The notes under the pieces were generated by a model. The model made no database searches. It was not told the DNA's origin and worked only from the letters and a program-made list of their open reading frames with translations. From assembly GCA_028753945.1 (NCBI GenBank), contig JAPNXP010000010.1:1119042-1183041 (forward strand): a stretch of DNA of 64,000 bases, read 5' to 3'. Every line of letters starts with the position of its first letter. Within the stretch, counting starts at the first letter, position 1. Both the position numbers and the translations under genes were made by a program. Below, in pieces: positions 21,770-33,789 of this stretch. Origin of the DNA: Hexactinellida sp. DTS-2022. Its lineage: Eukaryota; Porifera; Hexactinellida.

Positions 21770-23790
21770 CTAACTGGTTGAAAGCAGTATTGAATGCACC
21801 CATCCTTATGATAATGTTCTTGTAATTTGTCTTGCTTCCACACTATCTCTGCAATATTAGCATACAATGCTTGGTCAAACACACAGACAATTTGGTTCAG
21901 GTGCAGGGACTTCATGATGTCGAGTGTTTGGTTGAGAACTTCATTTACAGTGACATAGCTGTAGCAGGAGCATTGATTGTTGGCAGGTAGCTCACAGTGT
22001 CCTGGATCACAACCACATTATCCCTGATCTGGATGTTAAAGCCAGTGCAGCTGCTGATTGTCTGGTTCTCAGGGATCGACATGCGTGCACCTACCAGACA
22101 AAGTTCTTCATCTTTGCCTCCTGGACCTGGTTCCTAGTGTCAACATCCAATGTCTCAAACATTGGTGGTCCAGCCGGCTGACCGACGTTGTAGGCTGGTA
22201 GTAATTATGGTTTAGGGATGATGCTTCTCTGTTTTGACTTTGTGATGACTGGCATGACATTTGCTGGAGAAATTTGGGCTGAACAACAATTCCATTGACT
22301 CGATGAGTGGTCCCCTCTCCACTTGTTGTCTCTTCAAGACGATCAATATTGTCCCATGCCAATGTTCTGAAGTCACCTGGGTAGACATTTTCTGGAAGTG
22401 GCATATTATCCTTAGAGAGATCTTGCTTCTGGAGACATAGTGCAGTGTCAATCTCCTCAACTTGTGAATAGGAGACACCGTGGCCAAACAGATTCAGAAT
22501 TCGTATCAAGTTTGTATTGCCGGTCAGAGGCTTCACAACAAATGGAAGAAGGATATGCTTGGGTGGCTTTAACTTTCCACAAGTGACAGCAAAGACCAGA
22601 TCACTGCCGAAGCTAGTGGCTAGTCTCTGGATTCTTTCGGAGGGTTTCCACAGTCAGATTCCCCAGTCAGCAGGGTATACAACAATTGTGTGACTGATTC
22701 TGGGATGATGTCCTTGTCCTTCTGTGGGTTGGGTAGCCAAGACTGAATGACATCTCTTTTCTTTATGTCATATCTCAGCTGCATAGCTGCCTTGCCTGAA
22801 GCATCTACAGAAGTGCCAGCTTTTGTATTTTGCAGTTCTTTCTTCAACTGGTATGCTTGTCTGGCAAGCTCATTCCTAGACAGACTGTCTGGAACACAAC
22901 AAGTCTTCCATTGGCACCAGAAAAAAGTGCAGGGATGCACCAAATTCACTTTCAAGCTTTCGACGCAGATGTTTCTTGGATGACTGTTTCAACTCAGTAA
23001 CACCAAAAGAATTCAAAGTCCCCTCCAATCTTTATGTCATGGGTTTAACTTCTGGATTTGTCATCAGTTCATTTCTGATGTAGAAAAACAGCTCCTCGTG
23101 GGCTTGACTCTGCTTCTTGATACACTGCATACTCATTTGCTCTTTTGTCAAACTAACAGATGAGCTGGCAGCAGATTCAACACGTGTGTACAGCCTGTAA
23201 CATGTTCTGTGGTAATGTCCTTTAGCTGCAACCAGCTCTATACTCAATATTGATAACATTCTTTCATCCAGTTTTCTGGTTGCTGCTTTACGAATGATGT
23301 CATCTGCACGTAGTTCAACACACTGGATGAGAGGCTCTCTGGTGTTCTGACCTTTAATATACTTGCTTGATTTGCTACAGAATATACATATTTTCTCATA
23401 GACTCTGGATGTGGAGGATGCCTCTCTGGAGGACCTTCTGATTCTGTCTGTATCACTCTCTGTGCTGATTTATTTGGCAGCTATGGACTCTAGTAGTTTG
23501 TTCATTGTGAAATGCTGCGACACTTGCGGTGATATTGTATCATGTGCGCTGGAGGCATCTCTCCTTCTGGGAGGCCTTTGGCTATGTCCAGAAGTGGGAC
23601 ATGCTTTCTGATCTCGGAGGCCTTTAAGATTGTCCTAAATGAGTCAAGATATTTCGATGACACTAAATACTCGGAGTCCGAAGGATAATCAGAACAGTGG
23701 ATGACACAGGTTGTACGTGCTCGCTTCTTTGGGAACACATGGACTTCCTCTTCACTTCGAGAATCCATGCTCGCACTACCACACAAGACA
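21770..23790 (-). pseudogene. Second CXC-family TE-like copy, N-terminal and middle parts
   Basis: On the minus strand the blocks run from an N-terminal cysteine block with YHRKCRSIS (23502-23786), through SILKVRTPESLSSSV (23244-23456), VAAKGHYHRTCYRLYTRV (23032-23259), a helical region (22620-22955) and LIRILNLFGHGVSYSQVEE (22108-22536). It ends about 21770 with ALYANIAEIVWKQDKLQEHYH. Several frame changes separate the blocks and the C-terminal core and CXC end are absent. It lies tail-to-tail with the first copy. I infer a degenerate, truncated relative of the same multi-copy family; no function is expected. Confidence 0.6.
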
Positions 23791-23874
23791 GATAATTGTA
23801 CAAGAAATACTGAATCTAATAGGCTAAAACAATGATTTAAAATTAATTTAAAATTATATTTATACAGTGGATGC

Positions 23875-24040
23875 CGGTTATAAGCACATCGTCGGGAACT
23901 GCACTTAAGGTGCTTATAACCGACATGTTCTTATAACCGACATAAATTATACAGGGTATATGGCAACAGTTTTCCAACATAGTGTGCTTATATCCGATAT
24001 GTTCTTATAACCGGTGTGCTTATATCCGACATCTCTACTG
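23875..24040. repeat. TA-flanked MITE, CAGTGGATGCCGG family (copy 2)
   Basis: 166 bp, TA on both sides, ends CAGTGGATGCCGG and CATCTCTACTG. Highly similar to 6526-6692. Confidence 0.8.
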
Positions 24041-24298
24041 TATTTATTATTTGAAAAGTTTCCATCAAAAAATATCTACATAATTGAATATCTTGGTCTC
24101 TCATTTGTGATATTGTTACGACCTGGACATATACAGGGCCACGAATTGGTAAAAATTGAAATTATAGAAAAAAGTAATTTAGCTGCCACTGGGAAAAGGT
24201 TATCATAGCTTAAAGTACTTGTATAGACCTTACAAACATTGTCGTATCACTAAAGTTTTGCCACCCCAGATGATACCAATATCTGATCTGGCTCATGG

Positions 24299-24456
24299 AC
24301 TAAAAGTGGACAGTTTCCAAATGTGATTTTTGGCATATGTGGGTAACCTTTGGCCCCCGTCAACAAGTTGAGGTTTCCACTCAAAATTTCTCACACCTCG
24401 ACAAGTTATGACGTCATTGTCACATTTCGAGAACCCTGAAAGTCACTTAATTGGAA
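24299..24456 (+). repeat. Helitron internal fragment
   Basis: It matches Helitron copies A-C in reverse orientation (GTTGAGGTTTCCACTCAAAA, GACAAGTTATGACGTCATTG). Both termini are missing. Confidence 0.7.
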
Positions 24457-25199
24457 ATATTACCTTGTGATCGCCGGCTTTTTGCTAAATTTATTTTAAC
24501 CAAACAATATATGCTATTTTGCGCAGGAATGTTTTCTGGATAATAGAGATAACCCGTGTTTTATACCAATACCATTGATCGCTGTATAAAGATAGATAAA
24601 TATTTTTGTTATGAAGACATTTAAAAATACATTTATAATACAGATTGCTAGAGGGTTCTGGAGTATTTTGAATAGGACATATTTTAATGTTCGTGTTCTC
24701 CACCACGGTTGTAAATCAAATGATCGTGGGAGCTTAGTAGAGGTATATGAGAAACACGAGACAGAAAAATGGGTATTTATAACCACATAATCTTAGAGGT
24801 ACAAAAATGTTCTTTTACTCCCCTAGTTTTTCGACCAGCGGTGGCATGGATAAAGAAGCGGATAAATTTCACAAAATGCTTGTATCACTCCTTGCTAGCA
24901 AAAGAGGAAACTCTTATTGTGATATAAGGGCTTATATTATAAGAAAACTCCGCTTCTCCATCCTTCGCACCACGCTAATGGTTGTTCGGTGCTATAGGGG
25001 TACACCAGGCAGCAAGGATAATGAAAATACCGATATAAACACTATTCCCTATAGCAAACAATTTTATTAGATGTAGATGTAATAAGTATTTACTGTAAAT
25101 ATTCACTTGTCGATTATTTTTTTCTTTTTCCTATATGAGTATACTATATTATTTCACTTATTAAACTTCGTCTCTCATTACATTACAGATACTCCAAAT
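24457..25199. other. Non-coding, no recognised gene
   Basis: Frames of 87-90 codons exist on each strand (24514-24786 minus, 24807-25070 plus) but show no known domain, no repeats of codon pattern and no homologous segment in the window. I treat them as chance. Confidence 0.4.
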
Positions 25200-25956
25200 T
25201 AGGGGTCTCAATCCCGGGATCCCGGTCCATTTTAGCCCGGGATTCAATCCCGGGATTAGACTTTCCAATCCCGGGATCCAGATATATTATGAGTATAGCA
25301 ATGATAGTGAAGCTTGATGTGAATATTATCTTCTCGCATGACATATACAGTCAGGTCTGCTTATTATGAACAAGATTTCGTCTGATAATATGAAGATTTA
25401 TAATTATGAACAAACCCTACAGTCCCAATTTAACAACTTACATAGGGGTTGTATTAAGTTGAGTTCGCTTATTATGAAGTCTCTCTATTATGAACACAAT
25501 TTTTGGTCCCTTGAATGTTCATAATAAAAGAACCTGACTGTAAATATATTCTTTAATTCATTTTTATCGCTTACATTTCTCGGTAATCAATTATTCGTTA
25601 CTTGTTCAATTACGTGTGGCTTTGTCATTAGGTGAATTTTTGATAACATGATGCTTTGTTTATTAACAACAATCTTGGACCATTTCATATAAATATAGAT
25701 TTAAATTCCTATCAGGAATAATCAGAAAAATCTTAATTAAAATATTATTATTACTATACTACGATCTTATGCTCTATTTATTATGTAATGGAGTCATCAA
25801 TCAATACACAATTACATTAATTCAACATATTTGCATGATTGGTCAAGTGTCAATAAATTATTTGATCAATCCCGGGATCCCGGGATCCCGGGATTGAACA
25901 TGATTCCAATCCCGGAATCCCGGGATTGGAAAAAGGCTCCGGGATTGAGACCCCTA
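25200..25956. mobile_element. hAT-type non-autonomous element, CCCGGGAT-rich
   Basis: 757 bp between CTCCAAAT duplications (25192-25199, 25957-25964). Ends are TAGGGGTCTCAATCCCGG and complement. Repeated TCCCGGGAT motifs fill both sub-terminal regions. A TA-flanked MITE (25348-25540) is nested inside, so this element is older. Confidence 0.85.
25348..25540. repeat. TA-flanked MITE, CAGTCAGGT family (copy 2)
   Basis: 193 bp, TA both sides, ends CAGTCAGGTCTGC and GAACCTGACTG. Same family as 5294-5487, in opposite orientation, nested in the hAT-type element. Confidence 0.8.
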
Positions 25957-25964
25957 CTCCAAAT

Positions 25965-27768
25965 TGAAAACATTCTAAACCCATTTTTCTGCTTTCTTCG
26001 CTGACACACATAGATGTGTGGCTAGATAGACAGGGTACAAATAAATGATTGATTTGTGAATTAACTCTCCCCTATTTAGCTACAGTCTCAGTTATAATAA
26101 ATTATTGCTCACTAACGTTAACAACTAATAGAAACACTAAAATACATTTATACTAATTGAATGCTACCTGCTAATCTATGGGACAAGCCTCTAATTTCAT
26201 TGGTTAAAGGTTTTGTCAGATTGTCACCTTTGTGGGTAATATTTGACTATTTCCTCAATAATTATGGACAAACAAACAGAAAAAGCTAGTGTTTATTATA
26301 AAATGTTGTGTTTTTGTAAGTTAGTTATATTCAATATTTATTTCAAAGAAGGCGGATCGAAGCTCTTTTTGATAAATTTAAAATTACACTTCTTATTTTA
26401 ATTCGTTAATGCGAAATATTATCTCATTTGTAACAGTCACTTATCTAGTCTTTCTTTATTATTATTTTTTAGAAAGTATTCAATTTCTACTGAAGATTTT
26501 CCTCTTGCACAACTTGATAATTATATTATGAAGTATCGACGAATTCCTTTTCAGAATATTCGTTGTTATGCTAAATTTTGCTTTCTAACTCGCTCAAATT
26601 TATGAAGGGTAATATTATACAATCTATAAATTACAATGGATTTGACTCAATTTCCTCCAAAAATGTTGATTAGTTTACCCCTAATAAAGCTGAAACTTTC
26701 AGGTTAATTTTGTGTATATATTTATAAGCATAAAACATAGAATGAAAGTTCACGCAAAACTTCCGGGTAATGAACCCCCTTACTTGATATATGAATTTTT
26801 CCTCACGCATTTTACTAATACAAATATACAGTAAGGTAATTAGTGGTAAATTCTGGGTTAGTTTTTGGTCTGGAAAATCCTGTAATAAAAGACTGTTGCC
26901 TTCATTCTGATTAATTGATAATCGATAGTTAATCGTTCTAAACTTTGTGAGATAGTCTTACTTATCGTTACCACTTAGTTGTAACATAATAGTATAACAT
27001 TTACGCTAGTCTGATTGGGATTTTGTCTGGTGTCTTAATAATTACCTATTTGCTAATATCCTCAATTATTCGTAACTTTTAAAAATAATGAGTTAAATTT
27101 ATATTTATATTGATTAGAATTACATAATTTTTCTTAGAGATTATTGAGCTCTGACTTTATGATGGATTGTAAGTTGGTGTTTAATATTATCATCTAAGCC
27201 TCCTACACTACATATTTGTGTTCTGTAGAGCTAAATTGTAATTCTATTCTCATTGAATTATTCATATCCAAACAATACTATGGGGTTTAATATTGAGACG
27301 AGACTTGTTCTAGTGCAATTTCGCAATAATATTTCCAAATACATTTAAGTATCAATTTGTTTCGTAGCTACTCGAATAGCGTCTTGTCTGAGAGTTAATT
27401 AAAAACATTGAATTCTTGTTTATTATACACATTATAGATTTACTTTTCAAATGAATTATTCAGCAATTTATCTTTACCTAGTATACCTCCACTATATAAA
27501 GCGACTCAAATGAAATTTATTAGAATATCATTTTATGCATAATTAGAGGCATGGTTCGGTTATTAACAATAGTATTACTTTATGATAAATTCTTCATTAA
27601 TGCAATGTATTCCATTGTAGTGGTTTAGGTAGGTTTTGCATATATGTATAAATATGTGTTCTTTTTATGGATGAACACAATCTTCTGAATTTAATTTGAC
27701 TAAATATTTTTTGTATATGCAAGCAGTAGCGTTTGCGCAACTATACAGTTTCTTCCAATATAATAGAT
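25965..27768. other. AT-rich intergenic upstream of E protein gene
   Basis: 1.8 kb with no open coding signal, RNA gene or bounded repeat that I can see. It could hold distal regulatory sequence for the E protein gene, which is speculation. Confidence 0.4.
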
Positions 27769-27943
27769 GAGTGAACTCCCGTTATAAAGTCGGATACGTA
27801 TAACGAAGTAACCGCTTAAAACGAAATAGAAATTTTCACCCAGAGCACTAAATGCATTAATTATTATCCGTTTATAACGAATATCCGGGTATAATGAAGG
27901 GATTTACAGGTCCCAAGCACTTCGTTATAACGAGAGTTTACTG
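27769..27943. repeat. TA-flanked MITE, GTTATAACGAA family
   Basis: It starts (mutated C) AGTGAACTCCCGTTATAA and ends CGTTATAACGAGAGTTTACTG then TA when read in two parts. Close relative of 33179-33330 (shared AAATGCATTAATTATTATCC core). Confidence 0.7.
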
Positions 27944-28131
27944 TAGGATTTATTTGTCTCTGTTGACTCAACATATTCCAATCTAGCAAAAAGATACGTA
28001 TTTATATCCTTTTATTAACCATTAATTATTACACATATTATGTTGTTTCTCACTTATCAATTACTTAATTAAATACTAGTATACTACGTATATCACTGAA
28101 TCTCAATATTTACTCACAGTCCAGGGCCGGC

Positions 28132-28271
28132 GGAAGCAGTTATAAAGTGGTCAAGCCATGGCTTGACCTGTTTAATTACTAACGTAAGAGTAGTCAGGCT
28201 ATTGGCCTTGCCACTTGATAAAAGTAGTCAGGCCATGGCCTTGACTAGCCTGACCGCTTCCGTCGGCCCTG
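28132..28271. repeat. hAT-like MITE (CAGGGCCGGCGGAAGC ends)
   Basis: 140 bp with ends CAGGGCCGGCGGAAGC and GCTTCCGTCGGCCCTG. Inner repeats of GTCAGGC/GCCATGGC. Flanks share CAGTC only. Confidence 0.65.
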
Positions 28272-29103
28272 CAGTCTACCTATACATTTATAGTTTTTAG
28301 ATCTGACAATGTAACTTTGTGGAAATTTTGTTAGTTAGCGAATTTTCTATTGAAGAATTTCCGTGATCCTATTGCTATTGTGACCATATTATATTATTTG
28401 TATAAATTCAAATCGAAAGGTTTCAGAAACATTAATACATGTGTCCTATTTGCTATTGTAATATAACTTCATATAGTATATCGCATTTCAACAGTTCCAA
28501 AAAAAGTATTTCGCGATCACAACAAGTCAGTATTATGTCTGACCGTAAATTGTTTCTAAAACTCGCCGTCTTTAATTACAATTACGTCTAAACTGATTAT
28601 TTATACGAAAAGTTTGCAAATCCTATAAACTATGACCTCTATATAACAGACTTATTTGTTTCATAACACATTTCATTTTCACAGAAACGACCGTTTGCAG
28701 ATTACCCTGACCTATGCCTATAAGTCTATTACACAACTAATAAAGATTGCATTCGTAATTAATAATTATTAATTTAATAGTATAACATGAGACTTGATTC
28801 GAAATTTTATAATTCAATTTAAGTTACTACTTCGACCAAATTATCGCTTTCGTAGGCGAAATATGTTGTACGTATTATACTACATGCTTATATTTCCATT
28901 TATCTAGACATGTTTGAAGCAATTATCGAAACCCTTCTTTATTTCTCGGAAATAATTTGATTTCTGTACAATTCGTGGGATGCACTATCAAGATCATCAT
29001 AGTCGAAAAAATCTATTTTAGTCACCTCACCAGTTTATATATAATCACTAGCTAGATTATATTAATAATTCCTTTGAACGTGACAATATGTTTAGATTTT
29101 AAA
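28272..29103. promoter_or_regulatory. Upstream region and leader of E protein gene, with a 4-codon uORF
   Basis: AT-rich and non-coding. A minimal upstream frame (ATG at 29088, stop at 29100-29102) ends one base before the likely start codon at 29104. In eukaryotes such a uORF can lower translation or favour re-initiation; no effect is shown here. No TATA position is certain. Confidence 0.35.
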
Positions 29104-31017
29104 ATGTTTCACGGTGCTAACATCTATCCCAAGTCCTACCTGGCATCAGCACAAAAGCCCCACTCCCAAGTATCCCCTCCCTTTGCAATTATTGGACACC
29201 TACCGTTAGACCCTTCGAAACAGGCAACTATTAATCCAATGAACCAAAAACACTCAGCTCCTCCTGACTGGAATTTGCAACCGGAGTCAGTCAGCATTTC
29301 AAGCACGACACACAAACCATTAGCTCACTCACTATCAGCGCCAGAGAAGAAAATATACATTTTCAGAAGAAAGAAGTCCCCAAATCCTCGCACGCAATCT
29401 CTCAGCAACAACCTGGAACACCCAACTCCCTCCCGCATCATAAAGCGGAGTGGGAGCTGTACCGAGACGCTAGCTAACCCCACTGTCGGCTGCAACTGGG
29501 AGAGGAACATATACCCGCCTATTCAGGAGAACTCGACCGAGCCGACTAACATACTCTCTCCCACCAAGATCCGGAGAGAGGGCTCTTTCAAGGACTCCAC
29601 CCCCAGGTCTGTGCACCAGGACAACTTCACTCGACCCTCTTCTTTAGAGCAGTCCTATTCCAGTATCCACTCAGTCAACTCTGCTAACACCTACACCAAC
29701 ATGACCACCTCTCTCCCCATCTCACAACCCCCCACTTCTCAGTGGAACCCCCGCTCCTCCAAGTCCAGTCTCCCCGCCCAGCTCTACTCTCCCTCTATGG
29801 AGCCCCCTCACATTAGCCACATGCATATGCACAAGGCCACTGAGTGTCAGCCCCTGACATATCAAGCGGTCGCGACGGAGCAGCCCATCTCCTCGCTGCT
29901 GCCTCTCCACCGCAGCTGCGAGGACCTGCTGCACCCGACGCAGAGCCCGCTCTCCGATTACTCGGGCCACCGGGACTCCCTGCCCTCCCAGTCGCTCCTC
30001 AACTCCCGCTCCTCCCTCACCCAGAGCACCAGCTCCCTGCACTACGCGGCCAACCCTCTGCAGTACAAGTTCCCGAGCCACGTGTCTGTCAGCTACCAGC
30101 TGCCCGGACAGAGTCTGGACAAGGTGGCCGAGCACGACGAGGACCTAGACGACGCGCTGCACGTAATTACTAAGTACATAGAGCAGGATAGGATAGAGAG
30201 CGAGCAGCTGGAGCTGAATCAGGACAGCAAATTAATAATCGCTCACGACCAACTTCCTAACGGTACCTTTCAAACCAATAAGTATGGCCAGTCAAACTTG
30301 AGTATTCCTGATCAGTTCTCCAGCACACAAACACAGGTCATTTACAACGACCTTAAGTCTAGCCAGGACTCGTACTGTGCTTCCGAAGGCAATCTCTCCC
30401 CCACCTCCACGCTGAAGCGGTCAGAGCTAACTGATGACGAGATTAGCGAGAAACTGAAGAAGGAGCAGCAGCGGCGGAAGGCGAATAACGAGCGAGAGAG
30501 AGTCCGCGTGAGGGACATTAACTACGCGTTCCGCGAGCTGGGAGATATCTGTGCTAACCACACGAATGAGAGAGCCCAGACTAAACTGACTATCCTGCAG
30601 CAGGCCCTGTCCGTGATACACAACCTGGAAGGAGAAGCGAGACTTAGGAATGTCAACCCGAGAGCTGCCTGCTTCAAGATACTAGAAGACCAACTCACAC
30701 AGCCCTGCAGCCCTGATTTCGGTCCGGACACTCCTCTCTCAGTCTCCTCTCAATCATTCCATCAAACCCTTGAATCAACCGCTTCACTCAATGACATTCC
30801 TGACAACAGTGTTAGTGTTATGTCTGGGAGAGACTTTTCATCGATGTTACCGCTAGCGCAAAACTTTGATACTAAAACTGACCTATCTGTTGACTCCTAT
30901 TCAAAGCCTATTATAAAGACACAATTGTCAGACGATATTCTATTGATGGGAAGAACAGATAATGTTAACTCAATGGGTGGTTATCCATACCAGACTACCA
31001 GTCACACACAACATTAA
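29104..31017 (+). CDS. da: Class I bHLH transcription factor (E protein; daughterless/TCF3-4-12 type)
   Basis: 637 aa from the first in-frame ATG at 29104 (AAAATG context); the frame stays open further upstream, to a TTG at 29074, but without an ATG. The bHLH lies at about residues 457-515: basic region RRKANNERERVRVRDINYAF, then helix 1 ELGDIC, a loop with NERAQTKLTIL and helix 2 QQALSVIHNLE. RERxRVRDIN, the QTKL after the loop and the following RNVNPRAACFK segment are hallmarks of E proteins. These bind CANNTG E-boxes as homodimers or with tissue-specific class II bHLH partners in the nucleus. The N-terminal 450 residues are Ser/Pro/Gln-rich and disordered, as expected for activation domains. 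Other family members are split by many introns; here it is one exon. The middle (about 29850-30200) is strikingly GC-rich for this window. Confidence 0.93.
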   Translation: MFHGANIYPKSYLASAQKPHSQVSPPFAIIGHLPLDPSKQATINPMNQKHSAPPDWNLQPESVSISSTTHKPLAHSLSAPEKKIYIFRRKKSPNPRTQSLSNNLEHPTPSRIIKRSGSCTETLANPTVGCNWERNIYPPIQENSTEPTNILSPTKIRREGSFKDSTPRSVHQDNFTRPSSLEQSYSSIHSVNSANTYTNMTTSLPISQPPTSQWNPRSSKSSLPAQLYSPSMEPPHISHMHMHKATECQPLTYQAVATEQPISSLLPLHRSCEDLLHPTQSPLSDYSGHRDSLPSQSLLNSRSSLTQSTSSLHYAANPLQYKFPSHVSVSYQLPGQSLDKVAEHDEDLDDALHVITKYIEQDRIESEQLELNQDSKLIIAHDQLPNGTFQTNKYGQSNLSIPDQFSSTQTQVIYNDLKSSQDSYCASEGNLSPTSTLKRSELTDDEISEKLKKEQQRRKANNERERVRVRDINYAFRELGDICANHTNERAQTKLTILQQALSVIHNLEGEARLRNVNPRAACFKILEDQLTQPCSPDFGPDTPLSVSSQSFHQTLESTASLNDIPDNSVSVMSGRDFSSMLPLAQNFDTKTDLSVDSYSKPIIKTQLSDDILLMGRTDNVNSMGGYPYQTTSHTQH

Positions 31018-31479
31018 CAAATCCCTGCACACTCACATACCCCTGATCTCTGCTTATTCGCCCGTAGAGTTTGTATTGTTGTTTTTAATTTGTTGTTTTT
31101 AAGTTTCCTGTTTATTTCGTCGTCAAAGCAAGCTGAACAGATGTTATTGTTACTTTTATTGCATATAATTAATTTGCTGGATAATCCCACTTTCTTACCA
31201 ATTGTTGTTGTAATTTTATTCATTTTGTACAAATATGTATATAGTTTTGAGTTTTGTTTATATTTCAATTGAAAATGAATGGATCATTGCTATTTATTTA
31301 ATTTTCAAAGGTTTAAGTATTTTTTATGACAGCCAAATAGTTCAAGCCTGTTAATTCGCATTTCCCGGAAAATACGAAAATTTCGACGGTTCCATTGTGT
31401 TCGTATTAATTAGAGTATATATGTCACCTATATCTGCTAACCAATTGGTGTAATTAATGTACCCTAACAATATCAACTA
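31018..31479. other. Probable 3' UTR of E protein gene
   Basis: AT-rich, T-rich sequence following the stop. No bounded repeat. The UTR end is not identified. Confidence 0.4.
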
Positions 31480-31774
31480 CCTTATTATAGGAAATTTACG
31501 CACCATGTAATTAACGCGAAGGCAATTAACGCGAATTGGAGCTGAATATTTTCAAATACATAAAAAAATTCAGGATTATTAATCTCCTGATTTAATACTA
31601 TTATTGTGCCCAAATAGGCTTCCAATCTACTTGATAGACATGGTATATCCTTTCATACTAGTTACATATCTGAAAATATGTACTCGGAAGTTTGTCCATC
31701 CATTGTATAATTTTGCTAAATAGCAGGAAATTAACGCGATTTGGAGAAATTCGCGTTAATTTCCTATAATAAGG
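31480..31774. repeat. TA-flanked MITE (CCTTATTATAGGAAATT ends)
   Basis: 295 bp, TA at 31478-31479 and 31775-31776. The termini CCTTATTATAGGAAATT and complement are followed inward by ATTAACGCGA repeats on both sides, likely transposase-binding sites. Tc1/mariner-type by target duplication. Confidence 0.75.
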
Positions 31775-31806
31775 TAACTCCAAATTTATATTGGATTAAA
31801 TGGAAT

Positions 31807-31875
31807 ACCATATTTGGATTGCAACCTTGTTTTTAACAGGATATAAAATTGAGGTTGCAAACCAAATATGGTTTA
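31807..31875. repeat. Short inverted repeat
   Basis: ACCATATTTGGATTGCAACC and a near-complement (GGTTGCAAACCAAATATGGT) form a hairpin with a 28-bp centre. Possibly a tiny MITE. Confidence 0.55.
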
Positions 31876-32527
31876 TATATTTATTGCTATAAACCCACTC
31901 TCTCTGTTTCTTCCATTAGTTATCTGCGGCTGTTCTTAGCTACTATTACATTGATTAGTGGTGTAAGTTAAGTTTGATTAATTTTAAAGTTTGATGGTTA
32001 ATTGTTTGACACCTTAATAACAAGGCCATGTATATAACCACATAATTTAACTTGATTATCCCTTTTGTTAAATCATTCGTGACACTCATGCATCAAGTAA
32101 TGTTAATGTGTAGAGACAGCTCTACTGGTAGAACAAAAGGGAAATGAACTTTTGATCCTCAAATTAACACATTTAGCAAATACCTGAGCGCTATGTTACT
32201 TTTAAACAACGTACAATGTTCATTGAACTTTAAATGGTAGAGATTTGGTATAATTACTTAAATGCCCACTTATTAACGAAAATTGCGTAATGTATACTAC
32301 TATTCGAAAATCAACGATTCTTCCATTATTCTTAATTTCTTACCATGCAAATTATAGAAGAAAATTAAGAAAAATTCATTTTGCCATTCAATTAATTCAT
32401 ACTTTATGTTACACTTGTACTCATTTTAATTTTAGATGGACAGGTTGAATTAGGCATAAATCAATGGTATTTATTTTGTTGTCATAACTGTACACAATAT
32501 GCCTTTGACAATAATTGAAAGTTTATA
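31876..32527. other. Non-coding, no feature seen
   Basis: AT-rich sequence between two short repeats; nothing supported. Confidence 0.4.
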
Positions 32528-32627
32528 CAGTGGATGCCGGTTATACGCACATCGTCGGGAACTGCACTTAATGTGCTTATATCCGATATGTTCTTATAAC
32601 CGGTGTGCTTATATCCGACATCTACTG
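32528..32627. repeat. TA-flanked MITE, CAGTGGATGCCGG family (copy 3, internally deleted)
   Basis: 100 bp with the same ends as 6526-6692 but lacking about 65 bp of the interior. TA on both sides. Confidence 0.8.
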
Positions 32628-32943
32628 TACATTGAATTCCATTGAACCTCTCTTGTCAGCACTAATTAGTTAATTAATATAAAGCTACGTACTTTACTAA
32701 TATTTTATTATTGGATTTGTCTACCGTAAAATACTGAATTAATTATATACCATATTTTGTCTCTATTCTACCACATAAAATTGATTTCGTAAACGACTCA
32801 GATATGGAATATTAACTCTAGTTTTAATTTACATTGGGGTAGCAAGTTATTAGAAAATTTTGATTCATTTTTCTTTAAAAATAATTTGAATAGTTACAGG
32901 TATATATGTTATGGGAGATGTTGTCAATCGGGAGATGTTGTCG

Positions 32944-32979
32944 AATCGCCAACATCTCCCGCGGGAGATGTTGGCGATT
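32944..32979. repeat. Perfect 36-bp palindrome (left arm)
   Basis: Half-site AATCGCCAACATCTCCCG with its exact complement and no spacer. The same palindrome recurs at 34978-35013. A perfect dyad of this length suggests a binding site or a cruciform. Confidence 0.9.
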
Positions 32980-33178
32980 TACCATTATGGCTTCAGTTGT
33001 TTATAATTATGGTTTCTATTATTATAATATATATTATTAGTTAGCTAACTTATAAGTAAGTTATCTAATTTCTCATATACGTAGTAATTAACCTGCAAAA
33101 TACAAAGGTTTATCTTCAATATCTTGTATATTTATACTCAATAAATTTTTTGTTTTGTGTCAATGATAACAATAAATA

Positions 33179-33330
33179 CAGTGAACTCCCGTTGTAACGA
33201 AGTCGGATATACCGAAATAACTGCTTTCAACGAATTGGAGATTTTCTCCCGCCTAAATGCATTAATTATTATCCGGATATAACGAAGGAATTTACAGATC
33301 CCAAGCACTTCGTTATAACAATAGTTTAAG
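33179..33330. repeat. TA-flanked MITE, GTTATAACGAA family
   Basis: It starts CAGTGAACTCCCGTTGTAAC after TA and ends CTTCGTTATAACAATAGTTT with a decayed right terminus. Confidence 0.7.
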
Positions 33331-33510
33331 GATATACCAGATCCGACCGGATCTCAAAAAAGTGGATCCGGTGCATCTCTACTAGAGTTCACCATATTCC
33401 TATTATAAATTGTAAATGCGAAATTCGTTTTCATACTGACTGTTTAAGAACTAAGCTGGTATAATAAAGACGACTTGTTTAATATTAATCCAGTAAAATA
33501 TCATACATAC

Positions 33511-33677
33511 CAGGGGCGTAGACTCGGGATGGGGATTGGTAGGGCCATTGGGCTTAGACTCAGGATTGGTAGGGCCATTTATGCTAACTTTCATAATACT
33601 TAATAGAAGATGATGGCTCTTGACAAATTATTGGTAGGGCCATGGCCTCACCAACCCTACCGGAGCCTACGCCTATG
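33511..33677. repeat. hAT-like MITE, family shared with 2161-2306
   Basis: Same ends as 2161-2306, with an additional local duplication of the GGGATTGGTAGGGCCATT segment near its left end. Confidence 0.65.
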
Positions 33678-33789
33678 CATACCTTGTATTAATAATCCCG
33701 AGATTAGATAGCATCTTAATCCGAAATCCCGAAACTATAAACCCTATTTCTAAGGTTAATTCAGTTAGTACGTACACACAGATAATACG

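Noticed and set aside
28272-29103. TTG at 29074 as start of the E protein
   Set aside because: Non-ATG start has no support; the first in-frame ATG is 29104.
29722-30135. 137-codon minus-strand frame in the E protein gene
   Set aside because: Shadow of a GC-rich, stop-poor coding exon; composition is Gly/Val/Arg-rich without domains.
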